Part shown: positions 1 through 6,347 of the stretch, in pieces
How positions within the stretch are numbered: position 1 is the first letter of the stretch
How the letters are laid out: the number at the start of each line of letters is the position of its first letter
Source: Clostridia bacterium
GTDB lineage: Bacteria; Bacillota_A; Clostridia; Oscillospirales; SIG627
DNA length: 9,292 bases
Direction of reading: 5' to 3'
NCBI GenBank assembly: GCA_017508505.1
Contig: JAFVYT010000101.1
Span: 1 to 9,292 of the forward strand
Made by a program: the position numbers and the translations under genes
Notes under the pieces: model-generated
Databases searched by the model: none
Seen by the model: only the letters and a program-made list of their open reading frames with translations
What the model was told of the DNA's origin: nothing

Positions 1-38
1 GCGGAGCAAATATAAACGGTCTTGTTCTTTTCGGCCAT
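1..38 (-). CDS. radA: N-terminus of probable DNA repair protein RadA (partial)
   Basis: Only the first 12 codons lie in the window; the gene continues past position 1. The ATG is the complement of 36-38, and translation reads MAEKNKTVYICS, open to the edge. A short Lys-rich start followed by a hydrophobic strand and an early Cys is how RadA (the Sms-type recombination ATPase) begins, where that Cys opens a four-Cys zinc finger. A good ribosome site, AAAAGGAG (complement of 45-52), lies 6 bases upstream, and a fully consensus promoter lies upstream of that, so a real gene start is well supported. The RadA name rests on very few residues; another protein starting with a zinc ribbon is possible. 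Confidence 0.5.
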   Translation of the reverse strand, partial: MAEKNKTVYICS

Positions 39-66
39 AGTAAGCTCCTTTTCTCATTCTTCCCTT

Positions 67-95
67 ATTATAGAAAAAAATCCAAGGGGTGTCAA
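67..95 (-). promoter_or_regulatory. Consensus sigma-A promoter for the probable radA gene
   Basis: On the minus strand, TTGACA (complement of 90-95) and TATAAT (complement of 67-72) are separated by exactly 17 bases. Both hexamers match the housekeeping consensus perfectly. The expected start point near 60 gives a leader of about 20 bases carrying the AAAAGGAG ribosome site. Confidence 0.85.
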
Positions 96-102
96 ATTGT
101 TC

Positions 103-130
103 TTGCGCTTTTTGAAAAATTTGTTATACT
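103..130 (+). promoter_or_regulatory. Extended -10 promoter for lplA
   Basis: TATACT at 125-130 is preceded by TG at 122-123, giving the extended -10 form TGnTATAnT. The -35 candidate TTGCGC (103-108, 16-base spacer) matches only the leading TTG, so recognition probably leans on the extended -10. The start point would be near 137, leaving a very short leader that contains the ribosome site CGGAGG (142-147). Its -35 lies 7 bases from the -35 of the divergent promoter. Confidence 0.65.
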
Positions 131-151
131 GAAGGTGTATTCGGAGGCAGT

Positions 152-1120
152 ATGAAACGAAACTATTTTTTTGCATCCGACTCCCCGGATGCCTATACCA
201 ATCTTGCAACGGATGAGTGGCTTTTGGATCACGTGGGTCAGGAGGACCTGGTTTTGTTCCTTTATCGGAACGAGAACGCCGTCATCATCGGAAAAAATCA
301 AAATCCCTTCCTGGAGTGCGACCTCGGTCGTATGGAGCGGGATGGGGTGCAGCTTGTGCGCCGCGTTTCCGGCGGCGGAGCGGTCTACCACGACAAGGGA
401 AATTTGAATTTCTCCTTCATTGGCTCCTCGAGCCGCTACGATCGGGAGGTGCAGCTTGCCCTTGTGTCAGAGGCCCTGGGCTCTCTTGGTATCGAGTGTG
501 AATTTTCAGGCAGAAACGACCTGGTCCATCAGGGACGCAAGTTCTCGGGGAACGCCTTCGCCGCCCGCAAGGGGAGATGCCAGCACCACGGAACGCTTCT
601 GGTTTCCTCCGATCTGGAAAAGCTTGGGCAGTACCTGACGGTGGATCCGAAAAAGATCCGTTCCAAGGGGATCGGGTCGGTGCGGAGCCGCGTGTGTAAT
701 CTTTCCGAGATTGAGGCCTCCCTGACCGTCACATCCCTTTCCGATGCACTGCTTTGCGCCTTTCAGGCCCATTTTTCCCCCTCGGAGCCTTATCCCTTCA
801 CTCCCTCGGATCGGAAAGAAATCGAGGCCTACCGTCAACGTCACGCCTCCTTTGATTGGAAAATGGGCAAAACCCCTCGCTTCGATCTGGAGTGGCGGGA
901 GCGCTTCGATTGGGGCGGGCTCCAGCTTCTTCTTTCCTTTTCCCAAGGAAAAATCAGGGAGGTGCACGCCTTTTCCGATGCGATGGATCCGACCCTTTGC
1001 GAGTACCTGGAGTCGATTCTGACTGGACTTCCTATGGAAAACGAGGCCATCTCTGCCGCCCTTTCCACCGCGCAGTCTCCCGAAATACGCTCCCTTGCCC
1101 CCTTCCGCTTCCTGAACTGA
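152..1120 (+). CDS. lplA: Lipoate-protein ligase A
   Basis: Cytoplasmic enzyme that activates free lipoate with ATP to lipoyl-AMP and transfers it to a lysine of lipoyl domains (E2 subunits, glycine cleavage H protein). The 322 residues are close to the E. coli LplA length. Visible motifs are RRVSGGGAVYHD (R70-D81), the family's lipoate-binding loop; QGRKFSGNA with K130 matching the lysine that contacts the adenylate; HHGTLL; and KGIGSVRSRVCNL. After about residue 245 there is a C-terminal accessory domain, which separates true LplA from LipM/LipL-type octanoyl or lipoyl transferases. The ATG at 152 follows GGAGG (143-147). The gene is monocistronic, with its own extended -10 promoter and a hairpin starting at its stop codon. 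No lipoate-dependent complex is encoded in the window, so the acceptor cannot be named. Salvage of external lipoate is inferred from the family. Confidence 0.93.
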   Translation: MKRNYFFASDSPDAYTNLATDEWLLDHVGQEDLVLFLYRNENAVIIGKNQNPFLECDLGRMERDGVQLVRRVSGGGAVYHDKGNLNFSFIGSSSRYDREVQLALVSEALGSLGIECEFSGRNDLVHQGRKFSGNAFAARKGRCQHHGTLLVSSDLEKLGQYLTVDPKKIRSKGIGSVRSRVCNLSEIEASLTVTSLSDALLCAFQAHFSPSEPYPFTPSDRKEIEAYRQRHASFDWKMGKTPRFDLEWRERFDWGGLQLLLSFSQGKIREVHAFSDAMDPTLCEYLESILTGLPMENEAISAALSTAQSPEIRSLAPFRFLN

Positions 1121-1156
1121 AAAAAGAAGAACGCTCTCTGAGCGTTCTTCTTTTTT
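1120..1156. terminator. Bidirectional intrinsic terminator between lplA and mrp
   Basis: A perfect 17-bp inverted repeat (1120-1136 with 1140-1156) around a 3-base loop TCT. The core is GAAGAACGCTC/GAGCGTTCTTC, flanked by A6 on the left and T6 on the right. Because each strand ends in a U tract, it can stop transcription of both converging genes. It begins on the last base of the lplA stop codon and ends 2 bases before the mrp stop. Confidence 0.93.
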
Positions 1157-1158
1157 CT

Positions 1159-1980
1159 TTACCGATCGATCTTGTCAAAGAGGGAAGCGATCCCCTCGTT
1201 TTCGTAGGCCTCTACCATTCCGCGGTCCACGAGAGACGCCAAGGTCGGATCGATGGGGAGTCTTGCCCAAGCGGGAATCTCAAAGGCCTTGGCCAATTCC
1301 TCTGCGCGGCTCTCGCCGAAGAGAAAGTGCTCCTTTCCGCAATCGGGGCAGAAGTAGGAGGACATATTCTCCACCAACCCCAGAATCGGAATGTTCATCA
1401 TTTTTGCCATCTTCACGGCCTTCTCCACGATCATGGAAACCAGCTCCTGAGGAGAGGTCACGATGATGATCCCGTCCACGGGCAGAGACTGGAACACGGT
1501 CAGGGGTACGTCTCCCGTTCCGGGAGGCATATCCACGTACATGTAGTCCACCTCACCCCAGTTCACGTTGGTCCAGAACTGCTTGACGGTCCCGGCGATT
1601 ACAGGGCCGCGCCAGATGACGGGGTCGCTTTCACTTTCCAACAAAAGGTTCAGGCTCATAATCTTGATGCCCCCGCGGCTTTCTGCGGGGATCAGGTTCT
1701 CGCCTGCCTCGTCGGCAGTGGCTCTCTCGTGGATGCCAAAGGCCTTGGGGATGCTCGGACCCGTCAGATCCGCATCCAAAATGGCGCATTTCTTGCCGCG
1801 CTTGGCGCTTTCTGCGGCCAAAAGGCTCGTGACAAGGCTCTTTCCAACGCCTCCCTTGCCGCTGACAACGCCGATGACCTTCTTGACCTTGCTGTTTTGG
1901 TTGGTCGCCTCGATCAGGCTTTCTTTTCTTTCACTGCAATCCTTGGAGCAGGAAGAGCAGTCGTGTGTGCATTCGCTCAT
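1159..1980 (-). CDS. mrp: Mrp/NBP35-family Fe-S cluster carrier ATPase
   Basis: Cytoplasmic P-loop ATPase (MinD/ParA-like fold; Mrp/ApbC) that binds and hands on iron-sulfur clusters to target proteins. The 273 residues contain a deviant Walker A, GKGGVGKS (41-48), then LDADLTGPS, the Mrp signature YVDMPPGTGD, and a C-terminal CPDC pair (C211, C214) that bridges a cluster between subunits in the family. The N-terminus carries a further Cys set, C4-x3-C8-x2-C11-x3-C15, common in clostridial Mrp proteins and a possible second metal site. There is no N-terminal DUF59 (MIP18) domain, unlike many proteobacterial Mrp proteins. The ATG is preceded by GAGGG at 6 bases and a near-consensus promoter. 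It converges with lplA on a shared terminator. LplA itself needs no Fe-S cluster, so a direct functional link is not evident. The cluster clients cannot be told from the sequence. Confidence 0.93.
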   Translation of the reverse strand: MSECTHDCSSCSKDCSERKESLIEATNQNSKVKKVIGVVSGKGGVGKSLVTSLLAAESAKRGKKCAILDADLTGPSIPKAFGIHERATADEAGENLIPAESRGGIKIMSLNLLLESESDPVIWRGPVIAGTVKQFWTNVNWGEVDYMYVDMPPGTGDVPLTVFQSLPVDGIIIVTSPQELVSMIVEKAVKMAKMMNIPILGLVENMSSYFCPDCGKEHFLFGESRAEELAKAFEIPAWARLPIDPTLASLVDRGMVEAYENEGIASLFDKIDR

Positions 1981-2006
1981 TGATATCCCTCACTTTCGTA
2001 CCTACT

Positions 2007-2034
2007 ATTATAGTTTGTTTTCTTTTTTTGTCAA
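2007..2034 (-). promoter_or_regulatory. Consensus sigma-A promoter for mrp
   Basis: On the minus strand, TTGACA (complement of 2029-2034) and TATAAT (complement of 2007-2012) lie 16 bases apart. Both hexamers are perfect; the spacer is one base shorter than ideal and very A-rich. The start point would be near 2000, giving a leader of about 20 bases with the GAGGG ribosome site (complement of 1987-1991). Confidence 0.85.
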
Positions 2035-2042
2035 GAATTCGC

Positions 2043-2071
2043 TTTACATCGATTTTGAAATGTTGTATAAT
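2043..2071 (+). promoter_or_regulatory. Sigma-A promoter for the lnt-recD2-walJ-rlmH operon
   Basis: TTTACA (2043-2048, one mismatch to TTGACA) and TATAAT (2066-2071, perfect) are separated by 17 bases. The start point near 2078 gives a leader of about 26 bases containing AAAGGAG (2090-2096), 7 bases before the lnt ATG. It is the only strong promoter I see upstream of the six-gene operon. Its -35 lies 8 bases from the -35 of the divergent mrp promoter. Confidence 0.85.
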
Positions 2072-2103
2072 TAAAAGAGATTTTTTTCGAAAGGAGAGCC
2101 CGA

Positions 2104-3660
2104 ATGGAGAAAGCAAAAAAAGTCCTTCAAAAGCCCCTTGTTCTGCTTTTGGCTTCCGCACTTTTGTCCGCCCTTCCTCTGTCCTTCCCTTCGCTTTTTC
2201 TTCTCTCCTGGGTTTCCTTCGTTCCGTTCTTCCTCGTCCTTTTGAGAAAACGAGGAGAGGGGAGTGCCCTCGGTGCCATCGGCCGCGGGGTCTTCTTCGG
2301 CTTTTTTTATCACTTTTTCGTGTATTTTTGGTTTCTGTGGCTCTATCCCTTGGATTTTGCGGGGCTGAATCGCATTGCCTCTCTTTGCGTGGTGCTCCTT
2401 GCGTGGATCGGCATCAGCCTGATCCACGGGCTTTTGTACGCCCTCCCGACGCTCTTGTGCCACCTTCTTTCCAAGCGCTTCCGTTCCGCCCCCTTCCTTT
2501 TGTTTTCCGCCATCCTTGCCATCCTTTTGGCAGAGCGGCTCACGGAGACAAGCGAGCTTGCCTTCCCTTGGGTGCGCCTTGCCCTCGGGCAGTACCGCGC
2601 CACCGCCCTGATCCAGTCTGCGTCTCTTTTTGGGATGGAGGGGCTTGAATTTCTCATTTTATCCGTTTCTGCTCTGATCACCCTCGCACCCCTTTGGGAA
2701 AAGAAAAGGCGTCTTCTTGCCCTTTCTCTGGCAGGCGGTATCTTTGCCGCAAACCTTTTGTTCGGCGCCCTTCGCCTTTGGACGTCTCCCAAGGGCGGGG
2801 AAGGGCTTTTTGTTACCTCCGTGCAGGGCAATATCCTTTCCGGGGAAAAGTGGGACGGCGGCAATACCGCCCCGGAGACCTACGTTTCTCTTACGGAAGG
2901 CGGCGTAGATGAGGCGTGCGGGCTTGTGGTCTGGCCCGAGAGCGCCGTCACCTCCAATCTATATGAAAACGAAACGCTTTTAACCCTTTATCAGGCTCTT
3001 TCCGAAAAGGTGGACGCACCTCTCCTGACGGGTTGCTTTTGGAAGAAGGGGACGCAGAGCACCAACAGCGCCATCCTTTTGGACGGCGAGTCCGTCTCCG
3101 AGCCCTACTCCAAGCAGATTCTCGTGCCCTTTGGAGAAAGAATGCCTTATCGCAAGCTGCTTTCCTCCGTTTTTCCCTTCCTTACTCAGATCAATATGCT
3201 CTCCGACGACCTTGCCCCGGGCACCGACAGTGCTCTGATGGAGCTGGACGGCAAGAGAATCGGCTCCGTGATATGCTTTGAATCCGTCTTTCCCGACCTT
3301 GTGCGAAAGAGCGTGCGGGACGGAGCGGAGCTTCTTGTGATCGTGACCAACGACTCTTGGTATGAGGATTCACCTGCCGTGTGGCAACACCTTGCCCAGG
3401 CCGTCTTTCGCAGTGTGGAAAATCACCGCAGTGTGGTGCGCTGTGCCAACTCCGGCGTCTCCGCCTTCATCGATGAGAAGGGACAGATTCTCTCGGAGCT
3501 CGGCCCTCTGCAGCAGGGCACCCTTTCGAGCCGTGTGACCTACTCCGAGGAGACCACCCTCTTTTCTTTGACAGGCTCCTTGGTCTTTCCCGTAGGCAGT
3601 GCTGTTTTTGGCCTCTGGCTTACCCTTTTGATCCTTCGTGAAAGGAGGCGAGGCGTATGA
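2104..3660 (+). CDS. lnt: Apolipoprotein N-acyltransferase
   Basis: Membrane enzyme that adds a third acyl chain, taken from phospholipid, to the N-terminal diacylglyceryl-Cys of lipoproteins after Lgt and Lsp have acted. It has 518 residues, close to E. coli Lnt (512). About seven hydrophobic segments occupy roughly residues 11-222, followed by an outward-facing carbon-nitrogen hydrolase domain (about 235-480) and a final membrane helix (about 489-510). The catalytic triad is present: E279 in VVWPESA, K337 in YSKQILVPFGE, and C391 in SVICFES; E345 of VPFGE is also kept, as is the FPWVRLALGQ stretch near 155. The ATG has a strong ribosome site (AAAGGAG). It is the first gene of the operon and overlaps recD2 by 4 bases. 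The gene looks intact. Lnt is standard in Proteobacteria and Actinobacteria but less expected in monoderm Firmicutes. A related amide-forming acyltransferase activity cannot be excluded. Confidence 0.92.
   Translation: MEKAKKVLQKPLVLLLASALLSALPLSFPSLFLLSWVSFVPFFLVLLRKRGEGSALGAIGRGVFFGFFYHFFVYFWFLWLYPLDFAGLNRIASLCVVLLAWIGISLIHGLLYALPTLLCHLLSKRFRSAPFLLFSAILAILLAERLTETSELAFPWVRLALGQYRATALIQSASLFGMEGLEFLILSVSALITLAPLWEKKRRLLALSLAGGIFAANLLFGALRLWTSPKGGEGLFVTSVQGNILSGEKWDGGNTAPETYVSLTEGGVDEACGLVVWPESAVTSNLYENETLLTLYQALSEKVDAPLLTGCFWKKGTQSTNSAILLDGESVSEPYSKQILVPFGERMPYRKLLSSVFPFLTQINMLSDDLAPGTDSALMELDGKRIGSVICFESVFPDLVRKSVRDGAELLVIVTNDSWYEDSPAVWQHLAQAVFRSVENHRSVVRCANSGVSAFIDEKGQILSELGPLQQGTLSSRVTYSEETTLFSLTGSLVFPVGSAVFGLWLTLLILRERRRGV
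3641..3648 (+). promoter_or_regulatory. Strong Shine-Dalgarno of recD2 inside the lnt 3' end
   Basis: AAAGGAGG is fully complementary to the 16S anti-Shine-Dalgarno and lies 8 bases before the recD2 ATG at 3657. It falls within the codons for the Arg-rich cytoplasmic tail of Lnt and fixes the recD2 start at the ATGA overlap. Confidence 0.85.
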
Positions 3661-5882
3661 CCGACCGTGACGATTTGGTAACCCTCGAGGGGGAGATTGA
3701 AGACGTTGTGTTCCAAAGTGACGAAAGTGGCTATACCGTTTGCTCCATCGAGTGGGAGCGGGAGCCTGTGACCCTCGTTGGAATCCTTCCGGGGATTATG
3801 GTGGGAGACGCCGTCCGTGTGATGGGACAGTGGGTCAACCATCCCACCTACGGAAAGCAGTTCAAGGTCAACTATTTTGAAAAAAGCATGCCCGCCGACG
3901 AGGGGGCTATGCTACGCTATCTTTCCTCCCGAGCCATTCGGGGGATCGGGCCTAAGCTTGCCAAGCGGATCGTGGATCGCTTCGGGGAGAGCACCTTCGA
4001 CGTGATGGAGTCCAATCCCGACCTCCTTTCGGACGTTCAGGGCATCTCCGCGCGGAAGGCAAGGGAGATCTCCGCCTCCTTCCGAGAGCAATTCGGCGTG
4101 CGGAATATTATGATGTTTTTTGGTGGCTATTTCGGGATGACCACCTCTCTGCGCATCTATAAGCGCTGGGGGAGCGCTGCCATCGAAACCGTCAAGAAGA
4201 ACCCTTATATCCTTTGCGACGAGATCTACGGCATCGGATTTGAGCGTGCAGACGCTATGGCCGCGGGGCTCGGGCTGGAGAAGGCTTCCCACGAGCGCGT
4301 CCGCGCAGGTCTCCACTACGTTCTTCGCTTTAACGCCTCCGCCAACGGACATACCTACCTTCCCCGGGAAAAGCTTGTTCCTGCCGCCGCAAAGCTCCTT
4401 GACGTATCAGAGGAGCGGGTCGCGGAGGTGCTTGCCGATCTCTGCGGCAATGCGGATTTGATTCTGAATGCTGCCCACGCGGATAAGGCCGTATATCTGC
4501 CGGAGTTCTTCCATGCGGAATCCTCTGCAGCCTCGCGGCTCGTGGCGCTTTCCCGTGTCAATCTCTATGGCTCCGTCGCGGATCGTGAGACCCTCATTCG
4601 AAAAATCGAGGTGGAAGAGGGGATCACCTACGCCGCAGAACAGAAGAAGGCCATTATGAGTGCTCTGGAGCATCCCGTTACCGTCTTGACCGGTGGCCTG
4701 GGCACGGGTAAAACCACCATCGTCAAGGCCATCGTCAATATCTTTTCTCAGGTGGGGATGAAGGTTGCCCTTGCGGCCCCCACGGGACGTGCCGCCAAGA
4801 GAATGAGTGAGTCTACGGGCTTCGATGCAAAGACTTTGCATCGCCTTTTGGAGATGGAGTATTCCCCCGACGAAAGGGTGCGCTTTGCCCGCTCGGAGTC
4901 CAACCCTCTCGACTATGACGCCATCATTGTGGACGAGGTATCCATGGTGGACGTGCCCCTCTTTTCCGCATTTCTTAAGGCCGTCCGTCTCGGTACCCGC
5001 ATTGTCTTGATCGGAGATGCGGATCAGCTCCCCAGCGTCGGTGCGGGGGAGGTGCTCCACGATACCATCGAGAGCGGCGTCTTTCGGGTTTGTCGCCTGA
5101 GTGAGATCTTCCGTCAAAAGGGAGAGAGCGCCATCGTCTCCAATGCTCATCGGATCAATCGGGGCGAAATTCCCGTTCCCACGGGCAAAAACGGAGATTT
5201 CTTTATGATTTCCCGGGACAGCGTCGCCGCCTCCTGTCAGACCGTCGTTGCCCTCTGTCGGGATCGTCTCCCCGCAAGCTATGGGGATCAGATCCTCGAT
5301 CGGCTTCAGGTCATCTCCTGCACCCGAAAGGGGGATCTGGGTACGGAGCGGCTGAACGTTCTTTTGCAGGCCGCTCTCAATCCACCCTCCCCAAAAAAGA
5401 GGGAAAAGATCTTTCACCACGTTCTCTTTCGTGAGGAGGATAAGGTGATGCAGATTCGCAACAACTACGACGTGGAGTGGTACTCGGCCGAGGACGAGAC
5501 GCAAACGGGCGTAGGCGTCTTCAATGGAGACATCGGCAGGATCCTCGCCATTGATTCGGAGGAGGAGACGGTCACCGTGGATTTCGATTCCAAGATCGTC
5601 ACCTATTCCTTTGACGAGATCGGAGAGATCGAGCACGCCTTTGCGGTTACCGTCCACAAAAGTCAGGGAAGCGAATATCCCGTGGTCATCCTTCCCGTGT
5701 TCAATCCGCCCCCGATGCTGGCCACCCGAAATCTTCTTTATACGGCCGTGACCCGTGCCAAAAAAATGGTTATTTTGGTGGGAAATGCCCCCTCTATCCG
5801 CAGAATGGTGGAGAATAACACCGTTTCCATCCGCTATACCGGCCTTGCGGAAATGTATCGCGTATTCAAGGAGCAAAACTGA
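3657..5882 (+). CDS. recD2: ATP-dependent 5'-3' DNA helicase RecD2 (RecD/TraA type)
   Basis: Superfamily 1B helicase of the RecD2 (YrrC) group, which works without RecB and RecC in genome stability. It has 741 residues; Deinococcus RecD2 is about 715 and Bacillus YrrC about 800. Order: an OB-like N-terminal domain (about 5-75), tandem helix-hairpin-helix motifs (about 85-145, with RGIGPKLAKRI and VQGISARKA), a helical linker, then motor domains. Motor motifs are Walker A GGLGTGKTT (K352), APTGRAAKRM, Walker B VDEVSMVD (D426, E427), GDADQLPSVG, VTVHKSQGSE (665-673) and YTAVTRAKK (R700). All residues for ATP hydrolysis appear present. Walker A has Leu348 where Pro is usual (GGPGTGKT). It overlaps lnt by 4 bases and the next gene by 1 base. 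Sitting two genes from walJ suggests a shared repair role; RecD2 homologues have been linked to mismatch repair and fork processing in Bacillus. Confidence 0.95.
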   Translation: MTDRDDLVTLEGEIEDVVFQSDESGYTVCSIEWEREPVTLVGILPGIMVGDAVRVMGQWVNHPTYGKQFKVNYFEKSMPADEGAMLRYLSSRAIRGIGPKLAKRIVDRFGESTFDVMESNPDLLSDVQGISARKAREISASFREQFGVRNIMMFFGGYFGMTTSLRIYKRWGSAAIETVKKNPYILCDEIYGIGFERADAMAAGLGLEKASHERVRAGLHYVLRFNASANGHTYLPREKLVPAAAKLLDVSEERVAEVLADLCGNADLILNAAHADKAVYLPEFFHAESSAASRLVALSRVNLYGSVADRETLIRKIEVEEGITYAAEQKKAIMSALEHPVTVLTGGLGTGKTTIVKAIVNIFSQVGMKVALAAPTGRAAKRMSESTGFDAKTLHRLLEMEYSPDERVRFARSESNPLDYDAIIVDEVSMVDVPLFSAFLKAVRLGTRIVLIGDADQLPSVGAGEVLHDTIESGVFRVCRLSEIFRQKGESAIVSNAHRINRGEIPVPTGKNGDFFMISRDSVAASCQTVVALCRDRLPASYGDQILDRLQVISCTRKGDLGTERLNVLLQAALNPPSPKKREKIFHHVLFREEDKVMQIRNNYDVEWYSAEDETQTGVGVFNGDIGRILAIDSEEETVTVDFDSKIVTYSFDEIGEIEHAFAVTVHKSQGSEYPVVILPVFNPPPMLATRNLLYTAVTRAKKMVILVGNAPSIRRMVENNTVSIRYTGLAEMYRVFKEQN

Positions 5883-6337
5883 TGTTTACAAAGAAAAAAC
5901 GCCTTGCCGCCTTGGGACTCTGGATGCTCTTTCTGTCCCTTCTTTATTGGGGACTCGGGGAAACACCCGTTTCTCCGATTCTGATGCTCGCCTATGCCCT
6001 TTGCTGTGCTGCTCTTTCCGTTTTGTACGTTTTGGTCAACGGTGGCCTGCGTCCCATTCTTGACGAGGAAAAGCGCAAGGAGGAGAGCACCCGTGAAAAG
6101 TATTTAAGGGATAAGGGAAAACTGCACCCCATCAAGCGTCGCGACCGCTATCGCCGCTTTCGGGTCAAGACGGAAGCCCCCTCCGAGGAGCCTGCCGCGC
6201 CCTTGCCGCCCCGTCCCAATCCCTTAAAGCTCTCCGATGAAAATCGGATCCTCTATTCCCACGTAATCCTCGTGACCGTGATCCCTTTTTACCTGATCTT
6301 TTTGCTGGATTGGGTCTACGCTACCTTTTTTGCCTGA
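5882..6337 (+). CDS. Small membrane protein, unknown function (three predicted helices)
   Basis: I do not recognise this 151-residue protein. A positively charged start (KKKR, 4-7) leads into two hydrophobic segments (about 8-25 and 31-52). A cytoplasmic-type loop of about 70 residues follows: first acidic/basic and probably helical (61-79), then strongly basic (K85-R94, IKRRDRYRRFR), then Pro-rich (PAAPLPPRPNP, 104-114). A third hydrophobic segment (about 124-150) ends the protein. By the positive-inside rule the basic loop should face the cytoplasm, where it could touch nucleic acid, lipid headgroups or a partner protein. The ATG shares one base with the recD2 stop (TGATG) and has AAGGAG (5868-5873) 8 bases upstream, so a real, coupled gene is well supported. 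No catalytic motif is visible. It sits between the helicase and the nuclease genes. Confidence 0.85.
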   Translation: MFTKKKRLAALGLWMLFLSLLYWGLGETPVSPILMLAYALCCAALSVLYVLVNGGLRPILDEEKRKEESTREKYLRDKGKLHPIKRRDRYRRFRVKTEAPSEEPAAPLPPRPNPLKLSDENRILYSHVILVTVIPFYLIFLLDWVYATFFA

Positions 6338-6341
6338 GAGG
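6337..6341 (+). promoter_or_regulatory. Ribosome site that decides the walJ start
   Basis: AGAGG sits 6 bases before the ATG at 6348 but only 3 before the ATG at 6345, and it lies downstream of the TTG at 6330. It therefore favours initiation at 6348, with 6345 second. The site overlaps the last base of the preceding gene's stop codon. Confidence 0.6.
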
Positions 6342-6347
6342 AAAATG

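Noticed and set aside
506..967. 153-codon minus-strand frame inside lplA
   Set aside because: Shadow of lplA, with no start signals.
856..1983. 375-codon open frame on the plus strand across the lplA end, the terminator and mrp
   Set aside because: It reads straight through a strong terminator and is antisense to the recognisable Mrp protein; no ribosome site.
2035..2040. GAATTC palindrome between the two -35 boxes as a possible operator
   Set aside because: The symmetry does not extend beyond six bases, and a six-base palindrome is expected often by chance.
4407..5876. 489-codon open frame on the minus strand across recD2
   Set aside because: It lies wholly inside a gene with all helicase motifs, has no ribosome site or family resemblance, and is the expected shadow of GC-rich codon bias.
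6330..6347. Upstream TTG start for walJ
   Set aside because: No ribosome site is placed for it; the only good one (AGAGG, 6337-6341) lies downstream of the TTG and serves the ATG pair at 6345/6348.
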